64,000 bases of DNA. Origin: Alteromonas abrolhosensis. GTDB lineage: Bacteria > Pseudomonadota > Gammaproteobacteria > Enterobacterales > Alteromonadaceae. The number at the start of each line of letters is the position of its first letter. The stretch's first letter is position 1. Positions 9,122-16,971 of the stretch are shown piece after piece. Location of the stretch: positions 1-64,000 of the forward strand of contig NZ_MEJH01000014.1 in NCBI RefSeq assembly GCF_001953635.1. Direction: 5' to 3'. The notes under the pieces are model-generated. The model searched no databases, was not told where the DNA came from, and saw only the letters and a program-made list of their open reading frames with translations. Made by a program: the position numbers and the translations under genes.

Positions 9122-9150
9122 AAAAAAACCCGCAACAATGTGCGGGTTTT
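9122..9150 (-). terminator. Rho-independent terminator of tRNA-Ser copy 1
   Basis: Read on the minus strand, AACCCGC, an 8-base loop and GCGGGTT are followed by a run of T. It starts about 8 bases after the tRNA CCA end. Confidence 0.85.
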
Positions 9151-9157
9151 CGTAATA

Positions 9158-9249
9158 TGGCGGAGAGTGAGGGATTCGAACCCCCGGTGGGTTTGACCCC
9201 ACGTCTGATTTCAAGTCAGGTGCATTAAACCGGGCTCTGCCAACTCTCC
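9158..9249 (-). tRNA. tRNA-Ser (anticodon TGA), copy 1
   Basis: A 92-nt type II cloverleaf on the minus strand: acceptor GGAGAGT with ACTCTCC, anticodon loop CTTGAAA (TGA), long variable arm, T arm GGTTCGAATCC and encoded CCA. It is identical base for base to the copies at 9592-9683 and 15920-16011. Confidence 0.96.
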
Positions 9250-9262
9250 TGAAGTGATGCTT

Positions 9263-9290
9263 ATCTTAATGATTTAAACGGGGCTGTAAA
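9263..9290 (-). promoter_or_regulatory. Promoter of tRNA-Ser copy 1
   Basis: Minus-strand TTTACA (9285-9290), 16 bp spacer, TAAGAT (9263-9268). The same two hexamers with the same spacing precede the other two copies although the spacer bases differ, which supports function. Confidence 0.75.
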
Positions 9291-9555
9291 GCACTAATTT
9301 CAATTAAATCAACTAACTGGTGAAATATTCATCTTTTCGCAAAGATAGTAAATTCATTTGTTTAAAACAGAGGCACTTTTTCGCTAATCAAGTTAAGCCC
9401 CTTACTGAATAGCAACGAAAAAGTGAATCTACTTCTATTAGCAATAGGATTACAAAACTGCTATTACAGGGCTTTCACACATGCAAAACGAATCTGTGAT
9501 ACAAGGTAGCGGATCAGGCACGCTTAATACGTTAAAACTGTCTATTTGGAGGCAT

Positions 9556-9584
9556 AAAAAAACCCGCAACAATGTGCGGGTTTT
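9556..9584 (-). terminator. Rho-independent terminator of tRNA-Ser copy 2
   Basis: Same hairpin as copy 1: on the minus strand AACCCGC, loop, GCGGGTT and a T run. Confidence 0.85.
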
Positions 9585-9591
9585 CGTAATA

Positions 9592-9683
9592 TGGCGGAGA
9601 GTGAGGGATTCGAACCCCCGGTGGGTTTGACCCCACGTCTGATTTCAAGTCAGGTGCATTAAACCGGGCTCTGCCAACTCTCC
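9592..9683 (-). tRNA. tRNA-Ser (anticodon TGA), copy 2
   Basis: 92-nt sequence identical to copy 1, with encoded CCA and anticodon TGA. It lies 434 bp from copy 1 in tandem orientation. Confidence 0.96.
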
Positions 9684-9696
9684 TGAAGTGCTGCGT

Positions 9697-9724
9697 ATCT
9701 TAATGATTTATGTGGGGGTGTAAA
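9697..9724 (-). promoter_or_regulatory. Promoter of tRNA-Ser copy 2
   Basis: Minus-strand TTTACA (9719-9724), 16 bp, TAAGAT (9697-9702), the same arrangement as copies 1 and 3. Confidence 0.75.
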
Positions 9725-9801
9725 GCACTAATTTTAACATTTGTGTTTAAATGACCAATAGATAAACAAAGTGCTTATATTTTAATTAGGGCGGGATGTT
9801 T

Positions 9802-10725
9802 TTACTGCTGTTTTGGCTTAGTTGCGCGGGTTTGATTTACTTCATCGCTCCAAACAAACATGCTGGCGGGTTTAGTTAATAAGGTTAAAGAATATGCTTT
9901 ATCCACTGCTCTATCGTTTATACCGTAACAAACATGCAGCGGAAGTAGATGTTCTTCTCTTGGATGTGCATAACGCGCATCGGGTGCATTGTGCCATTCA
10001 ACAAGCCGTGCTTTTCGTTCATTTTCGTCATATGTACTGGTCAGCATAGTGGTTTGAAGCCAGTTGTTAAAGCGCGTTGCTTTTTCATTGGCATTATCAG
10101 AACTATCGAAAAAACCGTTCATGTTATGAAATGAGGAGCCCGAACCCAAAACCAGCACGTGCTTCAAACTGTCGTCCCCCTTAGCTGAAACCACTATCGC
10201 AGCTCTAAGCGCTTGTCCCAATGCTATATGTTCAGCCGCTTTCAAATCAGAAGTTATGGATACCTGGACACAAGGCACATCAGCGTTGGGATATATAATA
10301 CTAAGCGGAATAAACATACCGTGATCGAAGCCACGCGTGGTGTCGGCTCGCACTGAAATTCCTTGCTCTGCCAAATTCTTTACTATTGAAGACGCTAGGC
10401 CTACATTCCCCTTAGCAGCATATTTAAGCGTATATGCCTCTTTAGGAAAACCATAGTAGTCATACAGCAAAGGAGGAGTCGGATGGGTGGTTACGCTCAC
10501 GTTCCGCTCTTCCCAATGGGCGCTTACCACAATAATTGCATCAGGCTTGGGGAGTTCTGTTGCCAGCGTCTCTAATACTTCAATCATTTCCTTATGATAG
10601 CCGGGCGCTTCACCCTCGCCTTTTGACTGCATTTCAAGAAGTGGAAGCGGACCTCCACCATGCGAAATATACGCCGTACTTATTCGCACTGGGATTTCAA
10701 CATGTGTTTCAATTCGCTGCTGCAC
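9802..10725 (-). CDS. Class III extradiol ring-cleavage dioxygenase (LigB/YgiD, DODA type)
   Basis: This protein belongs to the LigB/YgiD family of extradiol dioxygenases, which open catechol-type rings such as DOPA with a metal ion and O2. Family features seen: SHGGGP near the N terminus (metal His), VVSAHWE, the segment FDHGMFIPL, GSGSSFHNM and a late EEHLLPLH. I choose the GTG at 10725 (307 residues) because AAGGA lies 8 bases before it and the homologous part begins soon after. The frame extends to 10797, but that extension runs through an inverted repeat at 10767-10795 and adds no conserved residues. The doxX gene lies just upstream on the same strand, a pairing common in proteobacteria. 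The real substrate is unknown. Confidence 0.85.
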   Translation of the reverse strand: MQQRIETHVEIPVRISTAYISHGGGPLPLLEMQSKGEGEAPGYHKEMIEVLETLATELPKPDAIIVVSAHWEERNVSVTTHPTPPLLYDYYGFPKEAYTLKYAAKGNVGLASSIVKNLAEQGISVRADTTRGFDHGMFIPLSIIYPNADVPCVQVSITSDLKAAEHIALGQALRAAIVVSAKGDDSLKHVLVLGSGSSFHNMNGFFDSSDNANEKATRFNNWLQTTMLTSTYDENERKARLVEWHNAPDARYAHPREEHLLPLHVCYGINDRAVDKAYSLTLLTKPASMFVWSDEVNQTRATKPKQQ

Positions 10726-10766
10726 AGTACTATTCCTTATTAATTGCGATGAATAATGTAGTGATC

Positions 10767-10795
10767 GCTGAAACCGGCCAGCATTAGCCGGTTTC
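10767..10795. repeat. Inverted repeat between doxX and the dioxygenase gene
   Basis: GAAACCGG at 10769 and CCGGTTTC at about 10788 form an eight-base-pair stem with a loop of about ten bases. There is no T run, so it may be a weak terminator, processing site or translational element between the two genes. Confidence 0.5.
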
Positions 10796-10817
10796 AATCA
10801 TCAACGCGATTTAGTTC

Positions 10818-11276
10818 CTATTGGTTATTAAGCTTTTTACTAATTAGGGCGTCGATAGCAAATTTACCACCACCTTGAACAGTCAGAGCGGTTGTAGCAG
10901 CAAGTAGCGCCAAAGCAAATTCAAAACCGTTGTTACTCATAAATAACCCATTGGATGCATGCACGCTAAAAATCGCAATTACCATTGTAAACGCACTTAC
11001 CAATGCAGCCGGGCGTGTTAGTAGACCTATAATAAGAGCTAGCCCACCGAAAAACTCAGCGCTACCAGCCAATAATGCCATTAAAAAGCCTGGTGCCAAA
11101 CCGATGCTCTCCATCCACTGCCCTGTCCCTTCTAATCCATAACCACCAAACCACGCGAAAAGTTTTTGTGCGCCGTGAGCGGTAAGAATAACACCCACCG
11201 GCACGCGTAAAATCAAACTAGAAATGCTGTTGTTAGAAGTAAAAATGTTTTTCAAAAATTGTTTGTTCATTGTCAA
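10818..11276 (-). CDS. DoxX family membrane protein
   Basis: A 152-residue inner-membrane protein with four hydrophobic segments. The N-terminal stretch RVPVGVILTAHGAQKLFAWF followed by GGYGLEGTGQWMESIGLAPG, and AGSAEFFGGLALIIGLLTRPAA, are hallmarks of the DoxX/DoxD-like family. Its role is not settled; family members sit in oxidase or redox-stress complexes. It is the first gene of a probable two-gene unit with the extradiol dioxygenase and is divergent from a LysR regulator whose start is 185 bp away, the usual geometry of LysR target genes. Confidence 0.88.
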   Translation of the reverse strand: MTMNKQFLKNIFTSNNSISSLILRVPVGVILTAHGAQKLFAWFGGYGLEGTGQWMESIGLAPGFLMALLAGSAEFFGGLALIIGLLTRPAALVSAFTMVIAIFSVHASNGLFMSNNGFEFALALLAATTALTVQGGGKFAIDALISKKLNNQ

Positions 11277-11460
11277 ATCCTCAAGTCTTTAAATATTGAA
11301 AAAGTTAAATCTAAATTGCGACGAGCACCCTGACTTCCTCTAGCAAGCGTCGTGTGCGTTAGCTTATGGACAAAGAATAGTTGCCAACAAACGTTGAATA
11401 AAGACCAGATATATTGAATGATTAACAACATGGCATTGGTAATTGGTTAGGCGTATTTAA

Positions 11461-12366
11461 ATGGATAAATTATTACTGTTGAAAACCTTTGCGGTTGTTG
11501 TCAGCGAGGGCAGTTTTACTAAAGCGGCAGACAAACTAGGCTCGTCGAATCAGCTGGTAAGTAAATACATTGCTGAACTGGAAAAACAGCTTGATACGCG
11601 CTTATTTAATCGCACAACAAGAAAAATTCACCTCACTGAGGCTGGGCAGCAGTGCTTGCAACACGCAAATCATATTCTTGAAAGCGTGAACGATATGGAA
11701 AGCCAGCTTGGATTGCTAAACTCAGAAGCTAAGGGAGTGCTACATGTAAGCGCGCCCGTCTCTTTTTCGACCCTGCATTTAGCAGGCGCGCTCAGTGCAT
11801 TTCAACGAGCACACCCTCGCGTGTCGATAAACTTACAGCTAAACGACAGAAAAGTTGATGTAGTAGATGAAGGGTTTGATGTGGCCATTCGCGCGGGTCA
11901 CCTTGCAAATTCAACGCTGGTGGCAAAGAAGATAACCACCATACATCTTGCTCTATGTGCATCGCCCTCGTATTTGGAAAAATACGGTACACCTGAACAC
12001 CCAAGTGAGTTAAAGCCTGAACACTATCTGGAATATTCGTACGTTAACTACGATAACGATGAATCTGAACTTATTGCGGCACTTAAGGCTAATGCAAATA
12101 AAGTAACACCTAGGCTAACCGCCAATAACGGAGAAGTACTCACCAATGTGGTAAAACAGGGTGAAGGATATGTACTTCAACCTACGTTTATTGCCGGTGA
12201 AGCACTTAAAAATGGTGAACTCGTGTCAATACTGCATGACTTCGTACCGCAAGCTATTTCTTTATATGCGGTCTATCCCCACCGAAAGCTTATCTCTAAT
12301 AAGCTTCGGGTTTTTATCGACTTTTTATCAAATTATTTTGAAGATACGCCTTATTGGGATAAATAA
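11461..12366 (+). CDS. LysR-family transcriptional regulator, divergent from doxX
   Basis: A 301-residue LysR regulator. The N-terminal winged helix (about 1-60) shows KTFAVVVSEGSFTKAADKLG and VSKYIAELEKQLDTRLFNRT, followed by the effector-binding domain from about residue 90. It belongs to the large CrgA/AaeR-like group with NGEV and VLQPTFIAGE in the C-terminal half. The 185 bp intergenic region with doxX is where the regulator would bind, probably controlling itself and the doxX-dioxygenase pair. The inducer cannot be read from sequence. The ATG at 11461 has no strong ribosome-binding site. Confidence 0.88.
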   Translation: MDKLLLLKTFAVVVSEGSFTKAADKLGSSNQLVSKYIAELEKQLDTRLFNRTTRKIHLTEAGQQCLQHANHILESVNDMESQLGLLNSEAKGVLHVSAPVSFSTLHLAGALSAFQRAHPRVSINLQLNDRKVDVVDEGFDVAIRAGHLANSTLVAKKITTIHLALCASPSYLEKYGTPEHPSELKPEHYLEYSYVNYDNDESELIAALKANANKVTPRLTANNGEVLTNVVKQGEGYVLQPTFIAGEALKNGELVSILHDFVPQAISLYAVYPHRKLISNKLRVFIDFLSNYFEDTPYWDK

Positions 12367-12529
12367 AAAAGTGATACGCGTAACCCTGTCTATGCATTTT
12401 ATTTGGCAACTTCATCGTATTTAAAAGTAACCAAAGTCGTTAGCCAAATAGAAACAGCGTGAGACAGCACGCTCACGCTGCTTATCTATTATCCATTTGC
12501 GCTCAAAATGCTCTGATGCTAACGATGTA

Positions 12530-12573
12530 AACTCGACTGTCTTATTCAACAACCATTAGTCGAGTTCTTTTTT
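12530..12573. terminator. Hairpin between convergent LysR gene and DUF3360-like gene
   Basis: AACTCGACT (12530-12538) and AGTCGAGTT (12558-12566) form a 9 bp stem followed by CTTTTTT on the plus strand. It lies between two genes that end facing each other. A second perfect 9 bp inverted repeat at 12455-12480 has no T run. Confidence 0.6.
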
Positions 12574-12615
12574 CCCAGCAACTAAGCGTGAATAGACATC
12601 GTTTATCAGTTTGCA

Positions 12616-14082
12616 TTACATTCTGAAGGTTTCCATTATCGCGGGCACACCCGGGAACATGCCAATAAGCGCCATTACCGTACATAGCACTAAAAACGTG
12701 ATACCAGGAATTAACCAACGACCTGCTTTACCTAGCTCCCCTGCTCTATCTTTACAGCCAACGAGACCTAAGTTGTCTAGGAGCATTGTAAAAGACCAAC
12801 CAAATACAGGGTTAACCAGTACAGAAGAAATCACAACCAAAGCGGCAGATTGGGTTGTTTTCCCTTCACGCGTCATCTGCATCCCTGCCTCCATAAGCGG
12901 TAAGAACACGCCTACAATAAGCGCTACGCACAGTACAGGAGGCCAAATTGCTAAGTCCATAGGATAGCCCCAAAGGGCTGCTACAACACACAAAGCACCT
13001 GTAACTATTGCGCCACCGGGAATGGGTCTACGTGCGATAGACGCTGGAATAATATATGTCCCCCACGACGATGAGATATTACCACCACCCAGCAAACTTC
13101 CTACGGCCTGTCGACTTGAGGCAGCAATCATGGTGTCATCAATGTTCATATGTGCGCGTTCACTCTTTTTGGGGTAACTAAGCTTTTGGAACACTTGATG
13201 ACCTAAGAAATCTGGCGACCACATAGAAACAGCTAACACGGCAAATGGAAGTACCGCAATGAAATGCGACCAGTCTGGTAGCCCCAGTTTCCAGCCTGTA
13301 TCCTCGCCCCACCAGTACGCAGGGTTCAAATTGGGCATACCCGGCGACGTTGTGAACTCAAACGGCGCACCTAAAGCGAAAGCAATAACAGCCGCCATCA
13401 CTGCTCCAAGCGGAATAGCCAGCCAACGCTTTTGGATATGTTCAAGCCAAGCGTACATGAGAATAGTGGCAATGATCACCACAAACGCTAAGTAGGCCAT
13501 ATCGAAGCTTTCTGCCCAAGCGAAGAGCTTTTTGACCTGACCAGTAATGCCAATAAAGCCTAAATATAACAACAGCCCGCCGCATACTCCGTTACTAGTG
13601 AGTTTAGCAAGCACGCTTCCCCCCTTCGTTATTCCCAAAATAAAGCCAAATAAGCCAATAAGCAGACCTAATGCCATTGGGTGGCCACCGGAAGCGACGA
13701 TAAGCGGTACTAGAGGTAGTAACGGGCCATGGGTACCCGCCAAGTTAGCAGAAGGGTTTAGAAATCCTGAAATCAGTACTACGAACAAAACCGCAGCAAT
13801 GAGCAATTCAAAGCGAACATTTTCAATTACAAACTCCGGCGATAGCCCTAACGGCGCAGCAAACGCCCCTACCACAGCGGCAACCATTACGATTTTTCCA
13901 ATAGTCGCGGCCATACCGGGAACAAAGTCTTCCCACTCAATGCGATAGTCTTTGCCTGGTAAATTCAACCGCCAGCGCTTTGGGGAAAGTATTTGTAGTT
14001 CGTGGTTTAAATAATCGTCTCGAGATTTGAAACTACTGCTTGGTTTGTGAAGATTTTGATAAGAAGAACTTTCTTGTGACAC
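12616..14082 (-). CDS. Polytopic membrane protein, DUF3360-like (putative transporter)
   Basis: A 488-residue protein with about ten to twelve hydrophobic segments after a 60-residue polar N terminus. From memory it matches the DUF3360 family found in Vibrio and Alteromonas. The glycine/proline-rich segment NPSANLAGTHGPLLPLVPLI and the later GSLLGGGNISSSWGTY are reminiscent of the SulP/NCS2 anion and nucleobase transporter superfamily, so a solute transporter is plausible, but the substrate is unknown. It stands alone on the minus strand: 187 bp separate it from the LysR gene upstream. Confidence 0.7.
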   Translation of the reverse strand: MSQESSSYQNLHKPSSSFKSRDDYLNHELQILSPKRWRLNLPGKDYRIEWEDFVPGMAATIGKIVMVAAVVGAFAAPLGLSPEFVIENVRFELLIAAVLFVVLISGFLNPSANLAGTHGPLLPLVPLIVASGGHPMALGLLIGLFGFILGITKGGSVLAKLTSNGVCGGLLLYLGFIGITGQVKKLFAWAESFDMAYLAFVVIIATILMYAWLEHIQKRWLAIPLGAVMAAVIAFALGAPFEFTTSPGMPNLNPAYWWGEDTGWKLGLPDWSHFIAVLPFAVLAVSMWSPDFLGHQVFQKLSYPKKSERAHMNIDDTMIAASSRQAVGSLLGGGNISSSWGTYIIPASIARRPIPGGAIVTGALCVVAALWGYPMDLAIWPPVLCVALIVGVFLPLMEAGMQMTREGKTTQSAALVVISSVLVNPVFGWSFTMLLDNLGLVGCKDRAGELGKAGRWLIPGITFLVLCTVMALIGMFPGVPAIMETFRM

Positions 14083-14269
14083 ATAACACCTTTAGATTGC
14101 GCTAAGAAAAGCGCAAGCCTAAACATGTGAACGGGATGTAACAATGCGACTGTGGTCTTATACAAAAGTATAAATACATGTAAAACACACCAATGACTGC
14201 ACGCCGGCACAAAACTATCGTTATAATACTTGGCTGGCTACCAATGGTATTTCTACTTATTGTCCGCTC

Positions 14270-15154
14270 TTAAACGTTAACGGCTTCACCTTCCCCTGTA
14301 ATTCGTGCTTTTTTGGAATTTAGGGCATCAGTCAGATATTTCTTAAGCACCTGGATCCGATCAATGTGTGCTAAATCGGGATGGCTCAAAACCCAAATTT
14401 GCTGGAATGGCTCAGGTTTAGTGCCAGCAAGGCTCACCAGATTGTCAAAATTGTGAGCAATGTAGCATGCGCCTCGAATTAAACCGTGTCCTGAATTTGC
14501 CGCTTGATGACGTAACGTTAAATCGGAAATACAAGGGCCAACTTTAGCATCAGGAAATGGCGTGCGTTTTATCCATTCAGGCTTATCGCCTGAATGTGTA
14601 TTCGTAATCCATTGGTACAAATGAGGGGGTGTGTTTTTTAGATAATCTTTAGCTGCATAATATTGCGTTGCCACCGAAAATAGGCAATATCCAACAAGGT
14701 GTTCATCAGGCGTATTAGACACGCGAATTACGACATCGGTTTCGCATTCATCTAAATTAGCTATTTCGTATGACGATTGAATATTTAGTGTAATGCGTGG
14801 GTGAGTTTGTTGAAAACGCAATAGATCATCTAGCAACAAAAATTGCATGATTGGCGGCGGAATAGAAACGCTGATATCACCTTCAAGCGCTAACTGCTGA
14901 GCGCGTTCAAAGCGCTTATCCTGAATTACCAGCGACTCAATTTTTTTTGCAGACACTAGCAACTTTTCACCAAGTGGTGACAAGCGCAGGCCCGATGTGG
15001 TTTTACGTACTATCTCTGCGCCGTAATTCCTATTGAGTGTGGCAAGTCTGCGTGAAACTGTTGAATGATTAACACCTAATTCATTTGCGGCATTGCGCAG
15101 CGTCTTGCCATTGTGAACGGCAAGTACCAATCTGTAATCATCCCAATCGTTCAT
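14270..15154 (-). CDS. LysR-family transcriptional regulator
   Basis: A 294-residue LysR protein with N-terminal helix-turn-helix (LRNAANELGVNHSTVSRRLA) and a substrate-binding domain. The HTH style, with a short first segment beginning MNDWDDYRLVLAV, is that of the group whose members often regulate neighbouring membrane or metabolic genes. It starts 22 bp after a small secreted-protein gene on the same strand and is probably co-transcribed with it. The DUF3360-like gene further downstream is a possible target. No inducer can be named. Confidence 0.87.
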   Translation of the reverse strand: MNDWDDYRLVLAVHNGKTLRNAANELGVNHSTVSRRLATLNRNYGAEIVRKTTSGLRLSPLGEKLLVSAKKIESLVIQDKRFERAQQLALEGDISVSIPPPIMQFLLLDDLLRFQQTHPRITLNIQSSYEIANLDECETDVVIRVSNTPDEHLVGYCLFSVATQYYAAKDYLKNTPPHLYQWITNTHSGDKPEWIKRTPFPDAKVGPCISDLTLRHQAANSGHGLIRGACYIAHNFDNLVSLAGTKPEPFQQIWVLSHPDLAHIDRIQVLKKYLTDALNSKKARITGEGEAVNV

Positions 15155-15176
15155 GCATTTATTCTATTTAGGTTAA

Positions 15177-15668
15177 CTAAAAATCTATAACACCGGCTGC
15201 GTCGTGAACCATAAACGAAGTAATACGCCATTCATCGTTAGTTTTACGCATCATGTAGGTTACACCTACGCGGTTAAACTCATCGCCATTTTCTAAATAG
15301 CGAGCGGCGGTGTTACTTGCGATCGCTAAATTTTTATCAATCATATGCACATTAATGTCAACCCAGCTAATCTTTCTAACGCCTTGCTCTTTAAGGTTAT
15401 CTAAAAAGGCCCTGGTTCGTTGATAAAATGCAGAATCACCGATGGTGTAAGGTGCCACTGAAGACGACATTACTATTAACGTATCATGATACAAATACGG
15501 CGAGTCGTTGAACTCATTTGTTGTGAGGTAATGGTTATATTTATTCATATAAGCATCAAAAAATGTACTGATTTGTTCAGTTTTTGAAGCAATATCTATT
15601 TGTTCGGCAGATACCTTTTGTTGATTGAACAACAAAATGACAATGCAAGCTGCAAAGAAAAGCCTCAT
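15177..15668 (-). CDS. Small secreted protein, SnoaL/NTF2-like fold suspected
   Basis: A 163-residue protein with an N-terminal signal peptide (hydrophobic stretch 4-16, probable cut after KVSA). The mature part has the look of an NTF2/SnoaL-like cone fold: a helical start (ISTFFDAYMNKYN) followed by strands ending in VGVTYMMRKTNDEWRITSFM. Such small domains often bind ligands or form dimers, but no catalytic residue can be assigned. It precedes the LysR gene by 22 bp on the same strand, suggesting the two form a unit and act in the same response. Confidence 0.65.
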   Translation of the reverse strand: MRLFFAACIVILLFNQQKVSAEQIDIASKTEQISTFFDAYMNKYNHYLTTNEFNDSPYLYHDTLIVMSSSVAPYTIGDSAFYQRTRAFLDNLKEQGVRKISWVDINVHMIDKNLAIASNTAARYLENGDEFNRVGVTYMMRKTNDEWRITSFMVHDAAGVIDF

Positions 15669-15882
15669 ATATGCACTCTCCGGAATTTAATTCGTTAAAT
15701 ACTAAGTTACGGTTAACGTTTAGACATTAGCAACAAACAATAGTGAAGTCGTGGAGTGTTTTGTTGTTCGACTGGTGCAAATATGCAACATGGAGACTGT
15801 GTAGCTTTAAGTGATTGCCGTTTTATTTAAATCACGTTCACTAATAGCTTCTAGGTAGTAGCGGAGGAATAACAAAAAGGAA

Positions 15883-15913
15883 TAAAAAAACCCGCAACAG
15901 TGTGCGAGTTTTC
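15883..15913 (-). terminator. Rho-independent terminator of tRNA-Ser copy 3
   Basis: Minus-strand hairpin AACTCGC / GCGGGTT followed by seven T. Compared with copies 1 and 2 one C-G pair is changed to a T-G (U-G) pair, so the stem is kept. Confidence 0.8.
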
Positions 15914-15919
15914 GTAATA

Positions 15920-16011
15920 TGGCGGAGAGTGAGGGATTCGAACCCCCGGTGGGTTTGACCCCACGTCTGATTTCAAGTCAGGTGCATTAAACCGGGCTCT
16001 GCCAACTCTCC
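15920..16011 (-). tRNA. tRNA-Ser (anticodon TGA), copy 3
   Basis: 92-nt sequence identical to copies 1 and 2, but 6.3 kb away beyond six protein genes. CCA is encoded and the anticodon is TGA. Confidence 0.96.
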
Positions 16012-16024
16012 TGAAGTGCTGCGT

Positions 16025-16052
16025 ATCTTAATGATATTTTTATCACTGTAAA
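16025..16052 (-). promoter_or_regulatory. Promoter of tRNA-Ser copy 3
   Basis: Minus-strand TTTACA (16047-16052), 16 bp, TAAGAT (16025-16030). The spacer is AT-rich and unlike those of copies 1 and 2 while both hexamers are unchanged. Confidence 0.75.
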
Positions 16053-16250
16053 GCGAAAAATGAAAAAAGTTAGTTAAATGCCGACATTTCAATCAAATAC
16101 ATTGTTTAGCACGTATAAGAGATGTTTTTATATTCACCTGACACCATTTTCATCTGAAACTACTTGAAAATGGGAACTAAAACCCATACAACATACACTA
16201 AATAATTGTGAACCATTTTGGTCATATCAGAAGTCCTATTGGAGGAAACA

Positions 16251-16916
16251 ATGGATCAACGTTCGATGTATTCAAGTGCATCTCAACCATCGGTATTGCA
16301 GACGAACAAGGTTCTACGCAACACCTATATGCTGCTTGCGATGACACTGGCGTTTAGTGCAGTTTGTGCTGGTATAGCAATGGCAGTAGGCATTTCTCCT
16401 ATGATGTCTCTTGTTATGACTATCGGCGCTTTTATTACTCTTTTTGTAGTTCAGAAAAAAGCTGATTCAGCATCTGGCATCTACTGGGTGTTTGCATTCA
16501 CAGGTTTAATGGGTGCTTCACTAGGTTACACGCTTAATTTCTATTTAGGCGTTGCTGGTCCAGGGCTAATTATGGAAGCATTAGGTGCAACAGCCCTCGT
16601 GTTTTTCGCGCTATCTGGCTACGCCCTAACCACTAAGAAAGACTTCTCATTTATGGGCGGTTTCTTGGTAGTAGGTTTAGTGGTTGTGCTTGTGGCGGCA
16701 ATTGCGAACATCTTTTTCGCAGTTCCTGCAGTAAGCCTGGCAATTAGTGCAGCGATTGTATTCATTATGTCTGGTTTCATCTTGTTCGATACTAGCCGTA
16801 TCATTCACGGTGGTGAAACAAACTACATTCGCGCGACAGTTTCGCTATACTTGAACATATACAACTTGTTCACGTCTATCCTTCACCTTCTAGGTGCTTT
16901 TGGTGGCGACGATTAA
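16251..16916 (+). CDS. Bax inhibitor-1 / YccA family membrane protein
   Basis: A 221-residue inner-membrane protein with seven hydrophobic segments, of the BI-1/YccA (UPF0005) family. After a short cytoplasmic N terminus come NKVLRNTYMLLAMTLAFSAV and, near the end, FDTSRIIHGGETNYIRATVS and LYLNIYNLFTSILHLLG, the family signature. In E. coli the relatives YccA and YbhL are linked to control of the FtsH protease and membrane stress. I start at the ATG at 16251 because GGAGGA lies directly before it; the frame is open 11 codons further up. A terminator follows at 16940. Confidence 0.93.
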   Translation: MDQRSMYSSASQPSVLQTNKVLRNTYMLLAMTLAFSAVCAGIAMAVGISPMMSLVMTIGAFITLFVVQKKADSASGIYWVFAFTGLMGASLGYTLNFYLGVAGPGLIMEALGATALVFFALSGYALTTKKDFSFMGGFLVVGLVVVLVAAIANIFFAVPAVSLAISAAIVFIMSGFILFDTSRIIHGGETNYIRATVSLYLNIYNLFTSILHLLGAFGGDD

Positions 16917-16939
16917 TATAGCGTTAAAGGTTTAAAGTG

Positions 16940-16967
16940 AAACACCCCTTAACCGGGGTGTTTTTAT
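16940..16967 (+). terminator. Terminator hairpin after the BI-1 gene, just before tusD
   Basis: AAACACCCC and GGGGTGTTT form a 9 bp stem with a six-base loop, followed by more T. It ends only about 5 bases before the tusD ATG, and its right arm holds the only G-rich stretch upstream of that start. Confidence 0.85.
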
Positions 16968-16971
16968 TTGT

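Larger units (their letters stand above)
9113..9734. repeat. Tandem direct repeat carrying two tRNA-Ser cassettes (434 bp period)
   Basis: Two copies of about 188 bp (9113-9300 and 9547-9734) contain terminator, tRNA and promoter, offset by exactly 434 bp. They are almost identical over the terminator and tRNA and differ by scattered changes in the promoter spacer. The unique sequence between them (about 9301-9546) shows no gene. Confidence 0.9.

Noticed and set aside
12161..12424. Second frame overlapping the LysR gene end
   Set aside because: It is in a different frame inside a well-conserved gene and has no homology.
12455..12480. Perfect 9 bp inverted repeat CAGCGTGAG / CTCACGCTG as a terminator
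   Set aside because: It has no T run; the following hairpin at 12530 is a better candidate. It could be an operator, but there is no evidence for that.
9158..16011. tRNA-Ser copies as attachment sites of an integrated island
   Set aside because: No integrase, excisionase or phage gene is present, and the repeats include promoter and terminator, which is not usual for att sites. A duplication explains it better.
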